DNA from: Streptomyces sp. NBC_01571
Lineage (GTDB): Bacteria; Actinomycetota; Actinomycetes; Streptomycetales; Streptomycetaceae
Length of the DNA stretch: 64,000 nucleotides
Reading direction: 5' to 3'
Assembly: GCF_026339875.1 (NCBI RefSeq)
Contig: NZ_JAPEPZ010000001.1
Span: 992,001-1,056,000 of the forward strand
The first letter of the stretch is position 1; every line of letters begins with the position of its first letter. A program made the position numbers and the translations under genes. Under the pieces are notes generated by a model, which saw nothing but the letters and a program-made list of their open reading frames with translations, was not told where the DNA came from and ran no database searches. This document shows positions 44,855 through 53,998 of the stretch, in pieces.

Positions 44855-45009
44855 GGTCTGGCCTCCGTCTCCTGCGTCCGGTCAGCCACAGTGTGGCGGC
44901 GTGACCGGGGCGGGGTGACGATCCAGGGCCGGACGCGGCATGCCGGGCGGCCGGGCCCGGCCACCCACGGTCCGGACGCTCGGGGCCCGGTCACGCAGGG
45001 CCCGGCCGT

Positions 45010-45783
45010 TCAGGGTCTGGTGCCGATCACGACGTTGGCGTACAACTCGTCGGAGACGGCCAGGCCGGCGATCAGGCCGCTGCGCGCGAAGGCCTCCACG
45101 GCCAGGGGCGCCTGGGGTTCGCTCGTCTCGACCAGGAGGCTGCCGCCGGGGGCCAGCCAGCGGGGGGCCTCCGCGGCCACCCGGCGCAGGACGTCGAGGC
45201 CGTCCGCGCCACCGTCGAGGGCGGTGAGCGGCTCGTGGTCGCGGGCCTCCGGCGGCAGCAGACCGACCTCGTCCGTGGGGACGTACGGCACGTTGGCGGC
45301 GAGGACGTCCACGCGACCGCGCAGGGTGTCGGGCAGAGCCGCGTACAGGTCGCCCTGGTGGACCTGGCCCCCGAAGGGCGCGACGTTGCGGCGGGCACAG
45401 CGGACCGCCGCCGGGTCGATGTCGGCGGCGTGCAGTTCGGGTCCGTCGAGGGACGCCGCCAGCGCGGCGCCGACCGCGCCCGAGCCACAGCACAGATCCA
45501 CGACGAGGGAGACGTTCCGGGCCAGGGCTACGGCCTGGTCGACGAGGAACTCGGTACGGCGGCGCGGCACGAACACACCCGGTTCCACGGAGATACGCAG
45601 ACCGTGGAACCGGGCCCAGCCGACGACGTGTTCGAGGGGCAGGCCCGAGACGCGCCGGTCCACCATGGCGGTGACCTCGTCCGGGGTGCGGGCGGTGGTG
45701 AGTATCAACTCCGCCTCGTCCTCGGCGAAGACACAGCCTGCGGCACGGAGAGCGGCGACAACGGAATCGGATGGGGAAGGCAT
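45010..45783 (-). CDS. Putative protein N5-glutamine methyltransferase (PrmC/HemK-like)
   Basis: A 257-residue class I SAM methyltransferase. It has DLCCGSGAVGAALAAS (motif I), ELHAADIDPAAVRCARRNV (acidic loop) and NVPYVPTDEVGLLPPEARDHEP, where the glutamine-modifying NPPY motif reads NVPY. True PrmC modifies release factors; this shorter NVPY branch is common in streptomycetes and its target is unclear. ATG 45783 is used. A 177-bp leader with three hairpins, the last covering the putative ribosome binding site, precedes it. Confidence 0.85.
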   Translation of the reverse strand: MPSPSDSVVAALRAAGCVFAEDEAELILTTARTPDEVTAMVDRRVSGLPLEHVVGWARFHGLRISVEPGVFVPRRRTEFLVDQAVALARNVSLVVDLCCGSGAVGAALAASLDGPELHAADIDPAAVRCARRNVAPFGGQVHQGDLYAALPDTLRGRVDVLAANVPYVPTDEVGLLPPEARDHEPLTALDGGADGLDVLRRVAAEAPRWLAPGGSLLVETSEPQAPLAVEAFARSGLIAGLAVSDELYANVVIGTRP

Positions 45784-45960
45784 GGAAGCCGAGAGCCTTT
45801 CGGTGAACCGAAGGGCGCTCTCGCGGTCGCCTACCGGCGGTGAGCCACGTCGACCCGAGATGAGAGCACCCGACCTGAACTGGCGGTAATGGGTCCCACC
45901 TCCTCGGCAACTCCCGGGCTGGGACGTTCCGCAGCCGGAACGGTCACCTTACAGGAACGG
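45784..45960 (-). ncRNA. Structured leader upstream of the methyltransferase gene
   Basis: The 177-bp gap after the membrane-protein gene holds three inverted repeats on the transcribed strand: GTTCCG/CGGAAC (45926-45941), GTCCCA/TGGGAC (45893-45925) and a long stem with GAGAGC/GCTCTC and TTCGGT/ACCGAA arms (45791-45822) ending 8 bases from the start codon. The last stem would hide the likely GAAAGG ribosome binding site. It looks like a cis-acting RNA switch or attenuator of unknown class. Confidence 0.5.
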
Positions 45961-47061
45961 TCAGACGACGACCGACTCCTCCAGTTCCTCCGCCGCCTCA
46001 CGCTCCTGTGCCGCCGCCCGCTCCTGCGACCTGCCGCGCTGCCGCGACTCCGCCGGCGGCACGATCGTCGGATCCTCCCGTACGGCTCCCCGCGCACGCC
46101 CACGCTCGACGGCACCGGCGAGGGCCGTGACCAGCAGACCGACGACCAGCCAGACGACCAACGTCCCCACATCGCCCGTCAGTCCGTCGCGGTCGAAGTA
46201 CAGGAGGCTGCGGATGCCCTCGACGAAGCCGGCGCCGTTCCAGAAGGAGTGCAGCGCACCGAAGAAGCCGTTCTGCAGTTCGGGCCGGAACAGACCTCCG
46301 GAACTGGTGAAGTTGAGCATCACGAAGAGCACCATCATGGCGAGCGTGGTCCACCGCTTGAGGAAGGTGTGGAGGCCGACGCCGACGAAGAGGATGCCCG
46401 CCGAGTAGAGCCAGGCCATGCCCCACACGCTCGCGAGGTCGTGGTGCGCGAGGTGGAACACGGGGCCGGCGAGCAGCGCGCCTATGGCGCTCACCACCGC
46501 CGAGACCCCGACGGCCAGCAGGCCCCGTATCCGTAGCGGCAGCTCGGCGCCGGCGGCGCCGAGCGCGGCGACGGACGCGTAGGAGCCGATGCTCAACGCG
46601 ATCAGCAGGAAGAACAGCCCCTGGCCCGTGGGGTCGTCGGCGACCGGCGGGGCGACGTCGGTGACCTTCAGCACCGCGCCCTGCCGGGCGGCGACCGGCG
46701 TGAAGACCTTCTCGACAGCCGTGGCGCCCATGTCGGACGCGGCGGTGGCGACGACGAGTTCGGGTGACCGGCCACCCGGTACGTAGGCGCCCGTGATGTC
46801 CCGGGACCTGAGCAGGCCGACCGCCTCGGTGCGGGTCGCCACGGTCCGTACGTCGAGCTTGTTCCCCGCCGCGTCCTTGACGGTCTGGGCGAACACCTTC
46901 GTCTCGGCGCCGGAGCCCACGACGGCCACCGGGAGATGGTGCGGCTCGGGCGTGACGAACGCACCCATATAGGCCAGCCCCATACCGAGACACATCAGCA
47001 GCGGGGTGACCAGGTGCGTGAACACATGGCGCAGGGCCGGTGAGCGCAGTCCGGTGACCAC
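45961..47061 (-). CDS. YhgE/Pip-like or ABC-2-type membrane protein
   Basis: A 366-residue membrane protein. One N-terminal helix (residues about 15-36) leads to an extracellular domain of about 115 residues, followed by five helices (GLFFLLIALSIGSYASVAALG, LLAVGVSAVVSAIGALLAGP and others) and a charged C-terminal tail. This layout fits the YhgE/Pip-like and ABC-2-type permease superfamily; no ATPase is adjacent. It is divergent from a MarR repressor with a clean operator, as in MarR-controlled efflux systems. GTG 47061 follows AGGAGG at 5 bases. Confidence 0.82.
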   Translation of the reverse strand: MVTGLRSPALRHVFTHLVTPLLMCLGMGLAYMGAFVTPEPHHLPVAVVGSGAETKVFAQTVKDAAGNKLDVRTVATRTEAVGLLRSRDITGAYVPGGRSPELVVATAASDMGATAVEKVFTPVAARQGAVLKVTDVAPPVADDPTGQGLFFLLIALSIGSYASVAALGAAGAELPLRIRGLLAVGVSAVVSAIGALLAGPVFHLAHHDLASVWGMAWLYSAGILFVGVGLHTFLKRWTTLAMMVLFVMLNFTSSGGLFRPELQNGFFGALHSFWNGAGFVEGIRSLLYFDRDGLTGDVGTLVVWLVVGLLVTALAGAVERGRARGAVREDPTIVPPAESRQRGRSQERAAAQEREAAEELEESVVV

Positions 47062-47100
47062 GGAACCTCCTTTTGATTGGCATATACAACCATCGATCAA

Positions 47101-47115
47101 GTTGTACTATACAAC
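47101..47115. promoter_or_regulatory. MarR-type operator GTTGTA-CTA-TACAAC
   Basis: A perfect 6-bp inverted repeat with a 3-nt centre, 23 bp before the MarR start, plus a second half site TATACAAC at 47083-47090. Position and form are typical for a MarR dimer controlling both divergent genes. Confidence 0.7.
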
Positions 47116-47137
47116 CAGGAGAGTGAGGGGAGGCCCC

Positions 47138-47641
47138 ATGAAGGCAGGCGAAGGGCCCGATGAGACCGTCGTCACCACCGGCGGGTCGGCCGGGGCGGCC
47201 GTGGAGACCATCCAGCGCGAGATGACGGCCTTCGCCCGGCGCGCCAGGGCCTCGGCGGGGCGCATGCACCCGGAGCTGTCGCTCGTCTCGTACACGCTGC
47301 TCGGCCACCTGGAGGAGAGCGGCGGCTGCCGTGCCACCGACCTGGCCGCGCACTACGCGCTGGACAAGTCCACGGTGAGCCGTCAGGTGGCGGTGCTGGA
47401 GCGGGCCGGGCTCATCGAGCGCCGGCTCGACCCGGACGACCACCGGGTACAGGTGCTGCATCTGACCGAGGCGGGCACCCGGATCCTGGCCCAGGTCACG
47501 GAGAGCCGCCGGATCGCCTTCCGCGAGCGGCTCGCGGACTGGCCGCCGGAGGATCTGGAGCGGTTCGCCACGTATCTGGTGCGGTACAACACGGCTTCCG
47601 GGGCGTCCAGGGCGTCCGACCGGAAGGTGCCGGAGAGCTGA
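47138..47641 (+). CDS. MarR-family transcriptional regulator
   Basis: A 167-residue MarR protein. The winged helix-turn-helix lies at residues about 60-120: LSLVSYTLLGHLEESGGCRATDLAAHYALDKSTVSRQVAVLERAGLIERRLDPDDHRVQVLHLTEAG; the Asp and Arg in DPDDHR form the wing. It is divergent from the YhgE-like gene with the operator between them, so it probably represses that gene and itself. ATG 47138 follows GAGGGGAGG. Confidence 0.94.
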   Translation: MKAGEGPDETVVTTGGSAGAAVETIQREMTAFARRARASAGRMHPELSLVSYTLLGHLEESGGCRATDLAAHYALDKSTVSRQVAVLERAGLIERRLDPDDHRVQVLHLTEAGTRILAQVTESRRIAFRERLADWPPEDLERFATYLVRYNTASGASRASDRKVPES

Positions 47642-47650
47642 CGGATCCTC

Positions 47651-47685
47651 CTGCGTGAGCTCCCCGCACGGGGCACCTCACGCAG
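47651..47685. terminator. Hairpin after the marR gene
   Basis: CTGCGTGAG and CTCACGCAG form a 9-bp outer stem with an inner CCCCG/CGGGG; it lies 10 bp after the MarR stop and before the convergent GNAT gene. Confidence 0.7.
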
Positions 47686-47744
47686 CCAGTCCCGGACGCC
47701 GGGCGACCCCCGAGCGCGCCGCCCGACACCCACGACCCCGGCCG

Positions 47745-48476
47745 TCAGCGGGCTCCCACGGTCTGCCCGTCCGCCAGGTGTTCGGGTACCCGCGCGGCCA
47801 GGAAGCGGGTCGTGCGGCGCAGCTCGAAGCCCAGGGACTCGTAGAGCCGGATCGCGCCGGTGTTCCCCGCGGCGGTGTGCAGGAACGGCGTCTCGCCCCG
47901 CTCCCGGATCCCGTGCGCGACAGCGAGGATCAGCCGGGACGCCAAGCCCTGGCCGCGGAAGTCCGGGTCGGTGCAGACCGCGCTGATCTCGGTCCAGCCC
48001 GGCGGATGCAACCGCTCCCCCGCCATGGCGATCAGCGCACCGCCCCGGCGGATCCCGAGGTAGGTGCCGAGTTCGACGGTGCGCGCCAGGAAGGGGCCGG
48101 GCCTGGTGCGCTCCACCAGGTCGAGCATCTCCGGTACGTCGGCGGAGCCGAGCCGGACCGCTTCGGCGTCCGGCGCCGCGGCGAGCCCGGCGTCGACGAG
48201 CTGGACGCCGTCGATGCTGAAGGTCAGCTCCCAGCCGTCCGGGGTCCGCCCGTTGAACCCGGCAAGCGGAGCCTCGCCGCCCGGACCCACGAGGGCCGCG
48301 AGGTCCGCCCAGTCGTCCGCGTCCGGCGCGTCGGGCAGGGCCAGCCACGGGGACACGTCGACGGGGTAGCGCAGGACGCGGCCGCGGCGTTCGGCGAAGT
48401 GGGCGTGCGGGCCGGTCAGCGAACCGAGGGCGGGGTTGTCCAGCGGGTGCGCGGCTGCGGTGCGGGCGTCGCTCAT
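47745..48476 (-). CDS. GNAT-family N-acetyltransferase
   Basis: A 243-residue protein whose C-terminal two thirds is a GNAT domain: ICTDPDFRGQGLASRLILAV-type motif A (AVCTDPDFRGQGLASRLI, residues about 163-180) for acetyl-CoA pyrophosphate and GETPFLHTAAGNTGAIRLYESLGFELRRTTRFL. An N-terminal extension of about 90 residues is typical of this GNAT branch. The substrate is unknown. ATG 48476 overlaps the upstream oxidoreductase stop (ATGA), so it is second in a two-gene operon. Confidence 0.88.
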   Translation of the reverse strand: MSDARTAAAHPLDNPALGSLTGPHAHFAERRGRVLRYPVDVSPWLALPDAPDADDWADLAALVGPGGEAPLAGFNGRTPDGWELTFSIDGVQLVDAGLAAAPDAEAVRLGSADVPEMLDLVERTRPGPFLARTVELGTYLGIRRGGALIAMAGERLHPPGWTEISAVCTDPDFRGQGLASRLILAVAHGIRERGETPFLHTAAGNTGAIRLYESLGFELRRTTRFLAARVPEHLADGQTVGAR

Positions 48477-49393
48477 CGGGCGACCTCGATCACGATCTTG
48501 CCGCGCGCATGGCCGTCCTCGACCGCGCGCAGCGCTTCGGCGGCCCGGTCCAGCGGGAACGTCGCGGTCACGAAGGGCCGGAGCCGGCCGTCGACCACGA
48601 GCCGTGCCACCGCGTCGAGGACGGCGGACGTACGGGCCCGCTCGACGCCCGCTCCGCCGAGCCGCGCGACCGTCTCCCGGTCGGCTCCGGTGATCAGCTT
48701 CGTCCGGTCGGCCAGCAGGGTCGCCGCGGCCTCCAGCACCTCACCTCCGACGAGGTCGAGGACACCGTCCACCCCGTCCGGCGCCGCCGCCCGCACCCGC
48801 TCGGCCAGGCCGGGGCCGGCCGGGACGTGCACCGCGCCGAGCGACTCGACGAAGTCCTTCTTGCCATCGCTCGCGAGCCCCACCACGCGCAGCCCGAGAA
48901 CCTGCGCGATCTGCGCGGCCGCGACGCCCACGCCGCCGCCCACGCCCGTGATCAGCACGGTCGCGCCGGAGGGCAGGCCGAGCTGCTGGATCGCGTCGTA
49001 CGCCGTCGCCGCCGCGACGGGGAGTGTCGCCGCGTCCGTGAACGAGAGCGCGGCGGGCTTGTGGGCGGTCACCGTCGTGGGCAGCAGGGCGTAGTCGGCG
49101 TATCCGCCGGCCACCGGGTTGCCGAAGACCTCGTCCCCCACCGCGAACCCGGTCACGTCGGGGCCGGTCTCCTCGACCACTCCCGCGACCTCGTTCCCGA
49201 ACACGGCCGGCAGCTCGGGGGCCGCGGCGCCGGGACGGCGGTAGCCCGTCCGCTGCTTCCAGTCGACGGGGTTCACACCCGCCGCACGGACGGCGACGAG
49301 CACCTGGCCGGCTCCCGGGCTCGGCCGGTCCCGGTCCACCAGGGCCTCGGCCTCGGGGCCGCCGTACCGGGTGAAGACGTACGCCTTGGGCAT
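48473..49393 (-). CDS. NADP-dependent quinone-oxidoreductase-like MDR protein
   Basis: A 306-residue zinc-free medium-chain dehydrogenase/reductase. GroES-like N-terminal part with AAGVNPVDWKQRTG, VFGNEVAGVVEETG and GGYADYALLP; Rossmann motif ITGVGGGVGVAAAQIAQVLG at about residue 143 for NADP; no zinc Cys cluster. Members reduce quinones or enones. ATG 49393 gives MPKAYVFTRYGGPE and has GAGGAAG upstream; it overlaps the GNAT gene downstream. Confidence 0.9.
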   Translation of the reverse strand: MPKAYVFTRYGGPEAEALVDRDRPSPGAGQVLVAVRAAGVNPVDWKQRTGYRRPGAAAPELPAVFGNEVAGVVEETGPDVTGFAVGDEVFGNPVAGGYADYALLPTTVTAHKPAALSFTDAATLPVAAATAYDAIQQLGLPSGATVLITGVGGGVGVAAAQIAQVLGLRVVGLASDGKKDFVESLGAVHVPAGPGLAERVRAAAPDGVDGVLDLVGGEVLEAAATLLADRTKLITGADRETVARLGGAGVERARTSAVLDAVARLVVDGRLRPFVTATFPLDRAAEALRAVEDGHARGKIVIEVAR

Positions 49394-49652
49394 CCTGCTT
49401 CCTCGCTCTCCCTCGCTGTCACCGGTGGCAGGGGCGCACCGGGGTCGGCATGGGGGCAAGGACGATCACGCCGCGGCTATTCCCCGACGTCGGCAACGTT
49501 CATACGTCCGCAATGATCGGGGGCCCGCACGGGGACGGAGCACGGCCCCGGGCCACGTACGGTGGAACGCGCACGCGCCGAGAAGACGCGTGCGCACCGA
49601 TCACGCTCGATCTGCGGGCCGCCGCACCCGACGGCCTGGAGGTACCAGTCCC

Positions 49653-50250
<598 letters not shown>

Positions 50251-50258
<8 letters not shown>

Positions 50259-51066
50259 CACGACCGCGTCCCCGACGGGCTTCGTACCCGCGCCGCCCCT
50301 CGCGCCCCCGGCCACGGGCGCCTTCGTCCCCGTCACGAGCTTCGCCGTGCCGGGGCGGATCGCCGTGAGCGGCCAGACCGCCGCCACCTGGCGCGACGCC
50401 ACCCTCACCGGCGTCCGCCGGGAGACACCGCGCGCCGCCACCTTCCGGTTCGCGGTACCGGGCTGGCCGGGGCACCTGCCCGGCCAGCACCTGATGCTGC
50501 GGCTGACCGCCGCGGACGGCTATGTGGCGCAGCGCCACTACTCCATCGCGTCACCGCCCGACGACACCGGGCACATCGAACTCACCCTCGACCACGTCGA
50601 GGGCGGTGAGGTCTCCGGCTGGTTCCACACGGTGGCCGCGCCCGGGGACACGGTCGAGGTCCGGGGGCCGCTCAGCGGGTTCTTCGCCTGGCCCGGCGAC
50701 CGGCCGGCGCTGCTCGTCGGCGCCGGCTCGGGTGTCGTACCGCTGATGTCGATGCTGCGCCACCACCGGGTGCGGGGGCTGGACGTGCCGTTGCGCCTGC
50801 TCGTCTCCACGCGTAGCCCCGAGGAGCTGATCTACGCGCGGGAGTACGGCGTGGAGACCACGGCCGTCTTCACCCGTGACGCCCCGACGGGTGTGGCGGT
50901 CGGACGTCTGACGGCCGCACATGTGTCACCGCTCCTGGCAGAACGGCCTCCCGGTGGGTGGGAGGCCTATGTGTGCGGCTCCAACGGGTTCGCCGAACAC
51001 GCGTCGCGGTTGCTGGTGGAGGCGGGGCAGCCCGTGGACCGCATCCGCATCGAGCGCTTCGGCTGA
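50251..51066 (+). CDS. FAD/NAD(P)-binding ferredoxin reductase-type protein
   Basis: A 271-residue flavoprotein reductase. It has the FAD motif RHYSIASPP (RxYS), GAGSGVVPLMSMLRHHR and the C-terminal YVCGSNGFAEHASRLLVEAG for NAD(P). There is no C-terminal 2Fe-2S domain, so it must transfer electrons through another carrier or directly. The start GTG 50251 overlaps the preceding gene by 8 bp and thus the two form a translationally coupled unit. Confidence 0.9.
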
Positions 51067-51144
51067 TCCGGGCGCATCGCGCGTCGGGGTCCAGGGGTGT
51101 CGCGTGCCGCGGTCCGGGCGCCGGTCCGACGCCCGGGTCCCCGG

Positions 51145-52038
51145 TCAGCCGTGCGGAACCACCGCCACGGCGCACGGGGCGTGCCGGATCAGCGAGCGCA
51201 CGGCCCGCCCCGGCCCGGTGCCCGTCGCGCGCCCCACGACCAGCAGGCCGGCCCGTGCGGACGCCCTCAGGAGGTGAGGTCCCGGGTGGCCCTGGACCGC
51301 GTGCTCGCGCACCGTCGTCCCAGGGAACCTGCGGCGCCACGGCTGGAGGGTGCCGGCCAGCGCCCGGCCCTCGCCGTCACCGCGCTCGGCCGAGTCCTCG
51401 GGCCGGGGCGCGCGGGCGCCCTGGGCGTACGCCTCGGCCCGGGTCCACGCGTGCACCACGTGCAGCGGCGCGGAACGGAGCGCGGCCGTGTCGAACGCGT
51501 AGCGGATCAGGTCGTCGGCCGGACGGTCCACGTCGAGTCCGAGGACCACGGGCAGGTAGGGGGCCGAGTCGGGCGGTGAGCCGCCGGTGACGGGCGTCCG
51601 TTCGTCCTCGGGGAGTTCACCCGCGCGTACCAGCACGACCGGGCGTTCGGCACGGGCCGTGACGGCCAGGGCGACCGCACCGACCTGGAAACCCGCGAAG
51701 CCGGTGGCGCCGCGTGAACCGACGACCAGGGTCTCCGTGTCCGCGGCGGCGGCCAGCAGGGCCTGCACCGCGGGTGTCCCGGTGCGGCGGGCGATGATGT
51801 CCAACCCCGGGTGCGCGTAGGAGAGTTGGATGGCCGCCCGGTCGAGTGCGGTGCGGGTGCGGCCCGCGGGGACGTCGACGTCGGGGACCCGGCCGGAGAC
51901 GGCCGGCCCGGTCCCCGCGTGCAGCAGCCGCAGGGGCAGCCGGCGGCGCCTGGCCTCCCGGGCGGCCCAGTCGGCGGCGTCGAGGCTGGCCGGCGAGCCG
52001 TCGATGCCGACGGTGATGGAGCGTGTGCCGGTGCTCAT
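51145..52038 (-). CDS. Universal stress protein, two UspA domains
   Basis: A 297-residue tandem UspA protein. The first domain (residues about 6-140) has ITVGIDGSPASLDAADWAAREA and the ATP-binding LVVGSRGATGFAGFQVGAVALAV; the second (about 150-297) has LVVGRATGTGPGRAVRSLIRHAPCAVAVVPHG with a degenerate ATP motif. Such proteins aid survival in hypoxia and stress; next to it is an Rv1733c-like membrane protein, as in dormancy-type gene groups. ATG 52038 (MSTGTRS) is chosen; ATG 52047 is possible, and the huge frame upstream is a shadow. Confidence 0.92.
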   Translation of the reverse strand: MSTGTRSITVGIDGSPASLDAADWAAREARRRRLPLRLLHAGTGPAVSGRVPDVDVPAGRTRTALDRAAIQLSYAHPGLDIIARRTGTPAVQALLAAAADTETLVVGSRGATGFAGFQVGAVALAVTARAERPVVLVRAGELPEDERTPVTGGSPPDSAPYLPVVLGLDVDRPADDLIRYAFDTAALRSAPLHVVHAWTRAEAYAQGARAPRPEDSAERGDGEGRALAGTLQPWRRRFPGTTVREHAVQGHPGPHLLRASARAGLLVVGRATGTGPGRAVRSLIRHAPCAVAVVPHG

Positions 52039-52279
52039 CGCCTCCATCGCCTCCTCCCCTTCCGCGGGCCGGAGTTGGTCGCGTGCCAGTGGGCGTCGAG
52101 TGCTGCTGGACGGGAATGCGTCATGGTGGCTCCTGTTCCGCCGCGAAGTGGTTCGCGGGTTCCACAGGGGGCGCGGATCATTCGTACGGCGGCAGAATCT
52201 CCGTACGGGTTCCTCGTGGTCGCTCACGGCCGTACGCGGTACGCCGTGGGAGGGGATGGAGCGGGGCAGGGAGGTGACG

Positions 52280-52861
52280 ATGCGTACCCGGGTACGCGGC
52301 TGGCGCTGGCGCCGCAGTCCGTTGCGCCGCCGTTGTGACGTCGTGGAGGCGTGGGCACTGCTGGCCGTCGTCGTGCTGCTGGTCGTCGGCGCGCCGCTGG
52401 CCGGGCTGGCCGTGGGGTGGCGGGTGTACGACGACGCGCGGGCGCGGGCCGCCGCGCAGCGGGCCGAGCGGCACCGGGTGGCCGCCGTGCTCGTCGAGGA
52501 CGCGCCCGCCGCGGTTGCCTCGCCGACCGGAAGACAGCCCTCGTACCCGGTGAGGGTGCGCTGGACCGCGCAGGGCGGGGGGTCGCGCACCGGCATGGCC
52601 CAGGTCCCCACGGGCGCTCGGCGGGGTGAGCACACCCGCATCTGGCTGGACTCCGACGGCCGGCGGGTCCGTCCCCCTGAGAACGCGTCCGCCGTCTGGC
52701 AACACACGCTGATGGCGGGCCTGTTCACCGCCGGGGCCGCCGTGGCCGTCGTCGTCGGCGTCCACAACGCCGGGCGGCGGGTCTCGGTACGTCGCCGCCT
52801 CGCCGAGTGGGAGCGGGGCTGGGAGCGTACCGGGCCGGAGTGGCGGCGCCACACGCCCTGA
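52280..52861 (+). CDS. Rv1733c-like two-helix membrane protein
   Basis: A 193-residue protein with two transmembrane helices (residues about 28-50, ALLAVVVLLVVGAPLAGLAVGW, and 148-168, LMAGLFTAGAAVAVVVGV) around a domain containing VRVRWTAQGGGSRTGMAQVPTGARRGEHTRIWLDSDGR. This matches the Rv1733c family, described from M. tuberculosis as a dormancy-regulon protein of unknown function. ATG 52280 follows GGGAGG; ATG 52256 is an alternative. Confidence 0.85.
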   Translation: MRTRVRGWRWRRSPLRRRCDVVEAWALLAVVVLLVVGAPLAGLAVGWRVYDDARARAAAQRAERHRVAAVLVEDAPAAVASPTGRQPSYPVRVRWTAQGGGSRTGMAQVPTGARRGEHTRIWLDSDGRRVRPPENASAVWQHTLMAGLFTAGAAVAVVVGVHNAGRRVSVRRRLAEWERGWERTGPEWRRHTP

Positions 52862-53025
52862 CCTGCGCGGCCTCTCCCGGGCATGCGCGGCCGGGCGCGG
52901 GGCAGAAGGCCCGGTGGCCGGCGCCACCAGGCGCGGGCGGACGCGGAACCAAGCATGGCGGCCCTCCGGCGGCCCACGTACGGTGTGATCATCCGCAGCC
53001 GTGACGTCTTCAAAGGTGGTCCTTC

Positions 53026-53991
53026 ATGGCCCTGTTCGACCTCCCACTCGACGAGCTCCGCGCGTATCGCAGTGCCTCCGCCGAGCCCGAGGACTTCGAC
53101 GCCTTCTGGGCCAAGACCCTCGAAGAGACACGTGAACACGGCCTGGACGCCCGCTTCGAACCCGTCGAAACTCACCTCAGGACCGTCGAGGTGTACGACG
53201 TCACGTACGCCGGGTTCGGCGGGCACCCCGTCAAGGGCTGGCTCACCCTGCCGGCCGGGGCCGACGCGCCGCTGCCCGCGGTCGTCGAGTTCGTCGGGTA
53301 CGGCGGCGGCCGCGGCCTCCCGCACACGCATCTGCTGTGGGCCTCGGCGGGCTTCGCGCACTTCGTGATGGACACGCGTGGCCAGGGCAGCGCCTGGGGC
53401 GGTGGCGAGACCCCGGACCCGGTGGGCAGCGCGCCCGCGTACCCCGGCTACATGACCCGTGGCATCGACGCGCCCGAGAACTACTACTACCGCCGGGTGT
53501 TCACCGACGGGGTGCGCGCGGTGGAGGCGGTCCGCTCGCACCCGCTGGTCGACCCGGCGCGCACCGCGGCCGTCGGCGCGAGCCAGGGCGGCGGCATCAC
53601 GATCGCGGTGGGCGGTCTCGTCCCCGACCTGGCCGCGATCGCTCCCGATGTGCCGTTCCTGTGCGACTTCCCGCGCGCGACGACGTTGACCGACCGGCAT
53701 CCGTACCGGGAGATCGGCAGCTACCTCAAGACCCACCGCGGGCGCGCCGACGACGTCCGGCGCACCCTCTCCTACTTCGACGGGGTCCACTTCGCGGCAC
53801 GCGGCACCGCGCCGGCGCTCTTCTCGGCCGGCCTGGAGGACCAGACCTGCCCGCCGTCCACGGTCTTCGCCGCGTTCAACGCCTGGGCGCACGAGGAGAA
53901 GACGATCGAGGTCTACGACTTCAACGACCACGAGGGCGGCGGCCCCTACCAGGAGGCGGCCCAGCTCCAGTGGCTCCCCTCGTACCTTTAG
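53026..53991 (+). CDS. Acetylxylan esterase / cephalosporin-C deacetylase (CE7)
   Basis: A 321-residue CE7-family esterase, normal length. N-terminal PLDELRAYRSASAEPEDFDAFWAKTLEE is the family opening, then RGQGSAWGG, the nucleophile elbow VGASQGGGI (Ser at about 188), the Asp in AGLEDQTCPP and the His in NDHEGGG. It removes acetyl groups from xylan side chains or oligosaccharides; no signal peptide is seen, so it acts on imported sugars inside the cell. Confidence 0.94.
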   Translation: MALFDLPLDELRAYRSASAEPEDFDAFWAKTLEETREHGLDARFEPVETHLRTVEVYDVTYAGFGGHPVKGWLTLPAGADAPLPAVVEFVGYGGGRGLPHTHLLWASAGFAHFVMDTRGQGSAWGGGETPDPVGSAPAYPGYMTRGIDAPENYYYRRVFTDGVRAVEAVRSHPLVDPARTAAVGASQGGGITIAVGGLVPDLAAIAPDVPFLCDFPRATTLTDRHPYREIGSYLKTHRGRADDVRRTLSYFDGVHFAARGTAPALFSAGLEDQTCPPSTVFAAFNAWAHEEKTIEVYDFNDHEGGGPYQEAAQLQWLPSYL

Positions 53992-53998
53992 CCCCGGT

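Noticed and set aside
52039..53931. N-terminal extension of the universal stress protein over the Rv1733c-like and esterase genes
   Set aside because: It is antisense to two well supported plus-strand genes and has no family motif.
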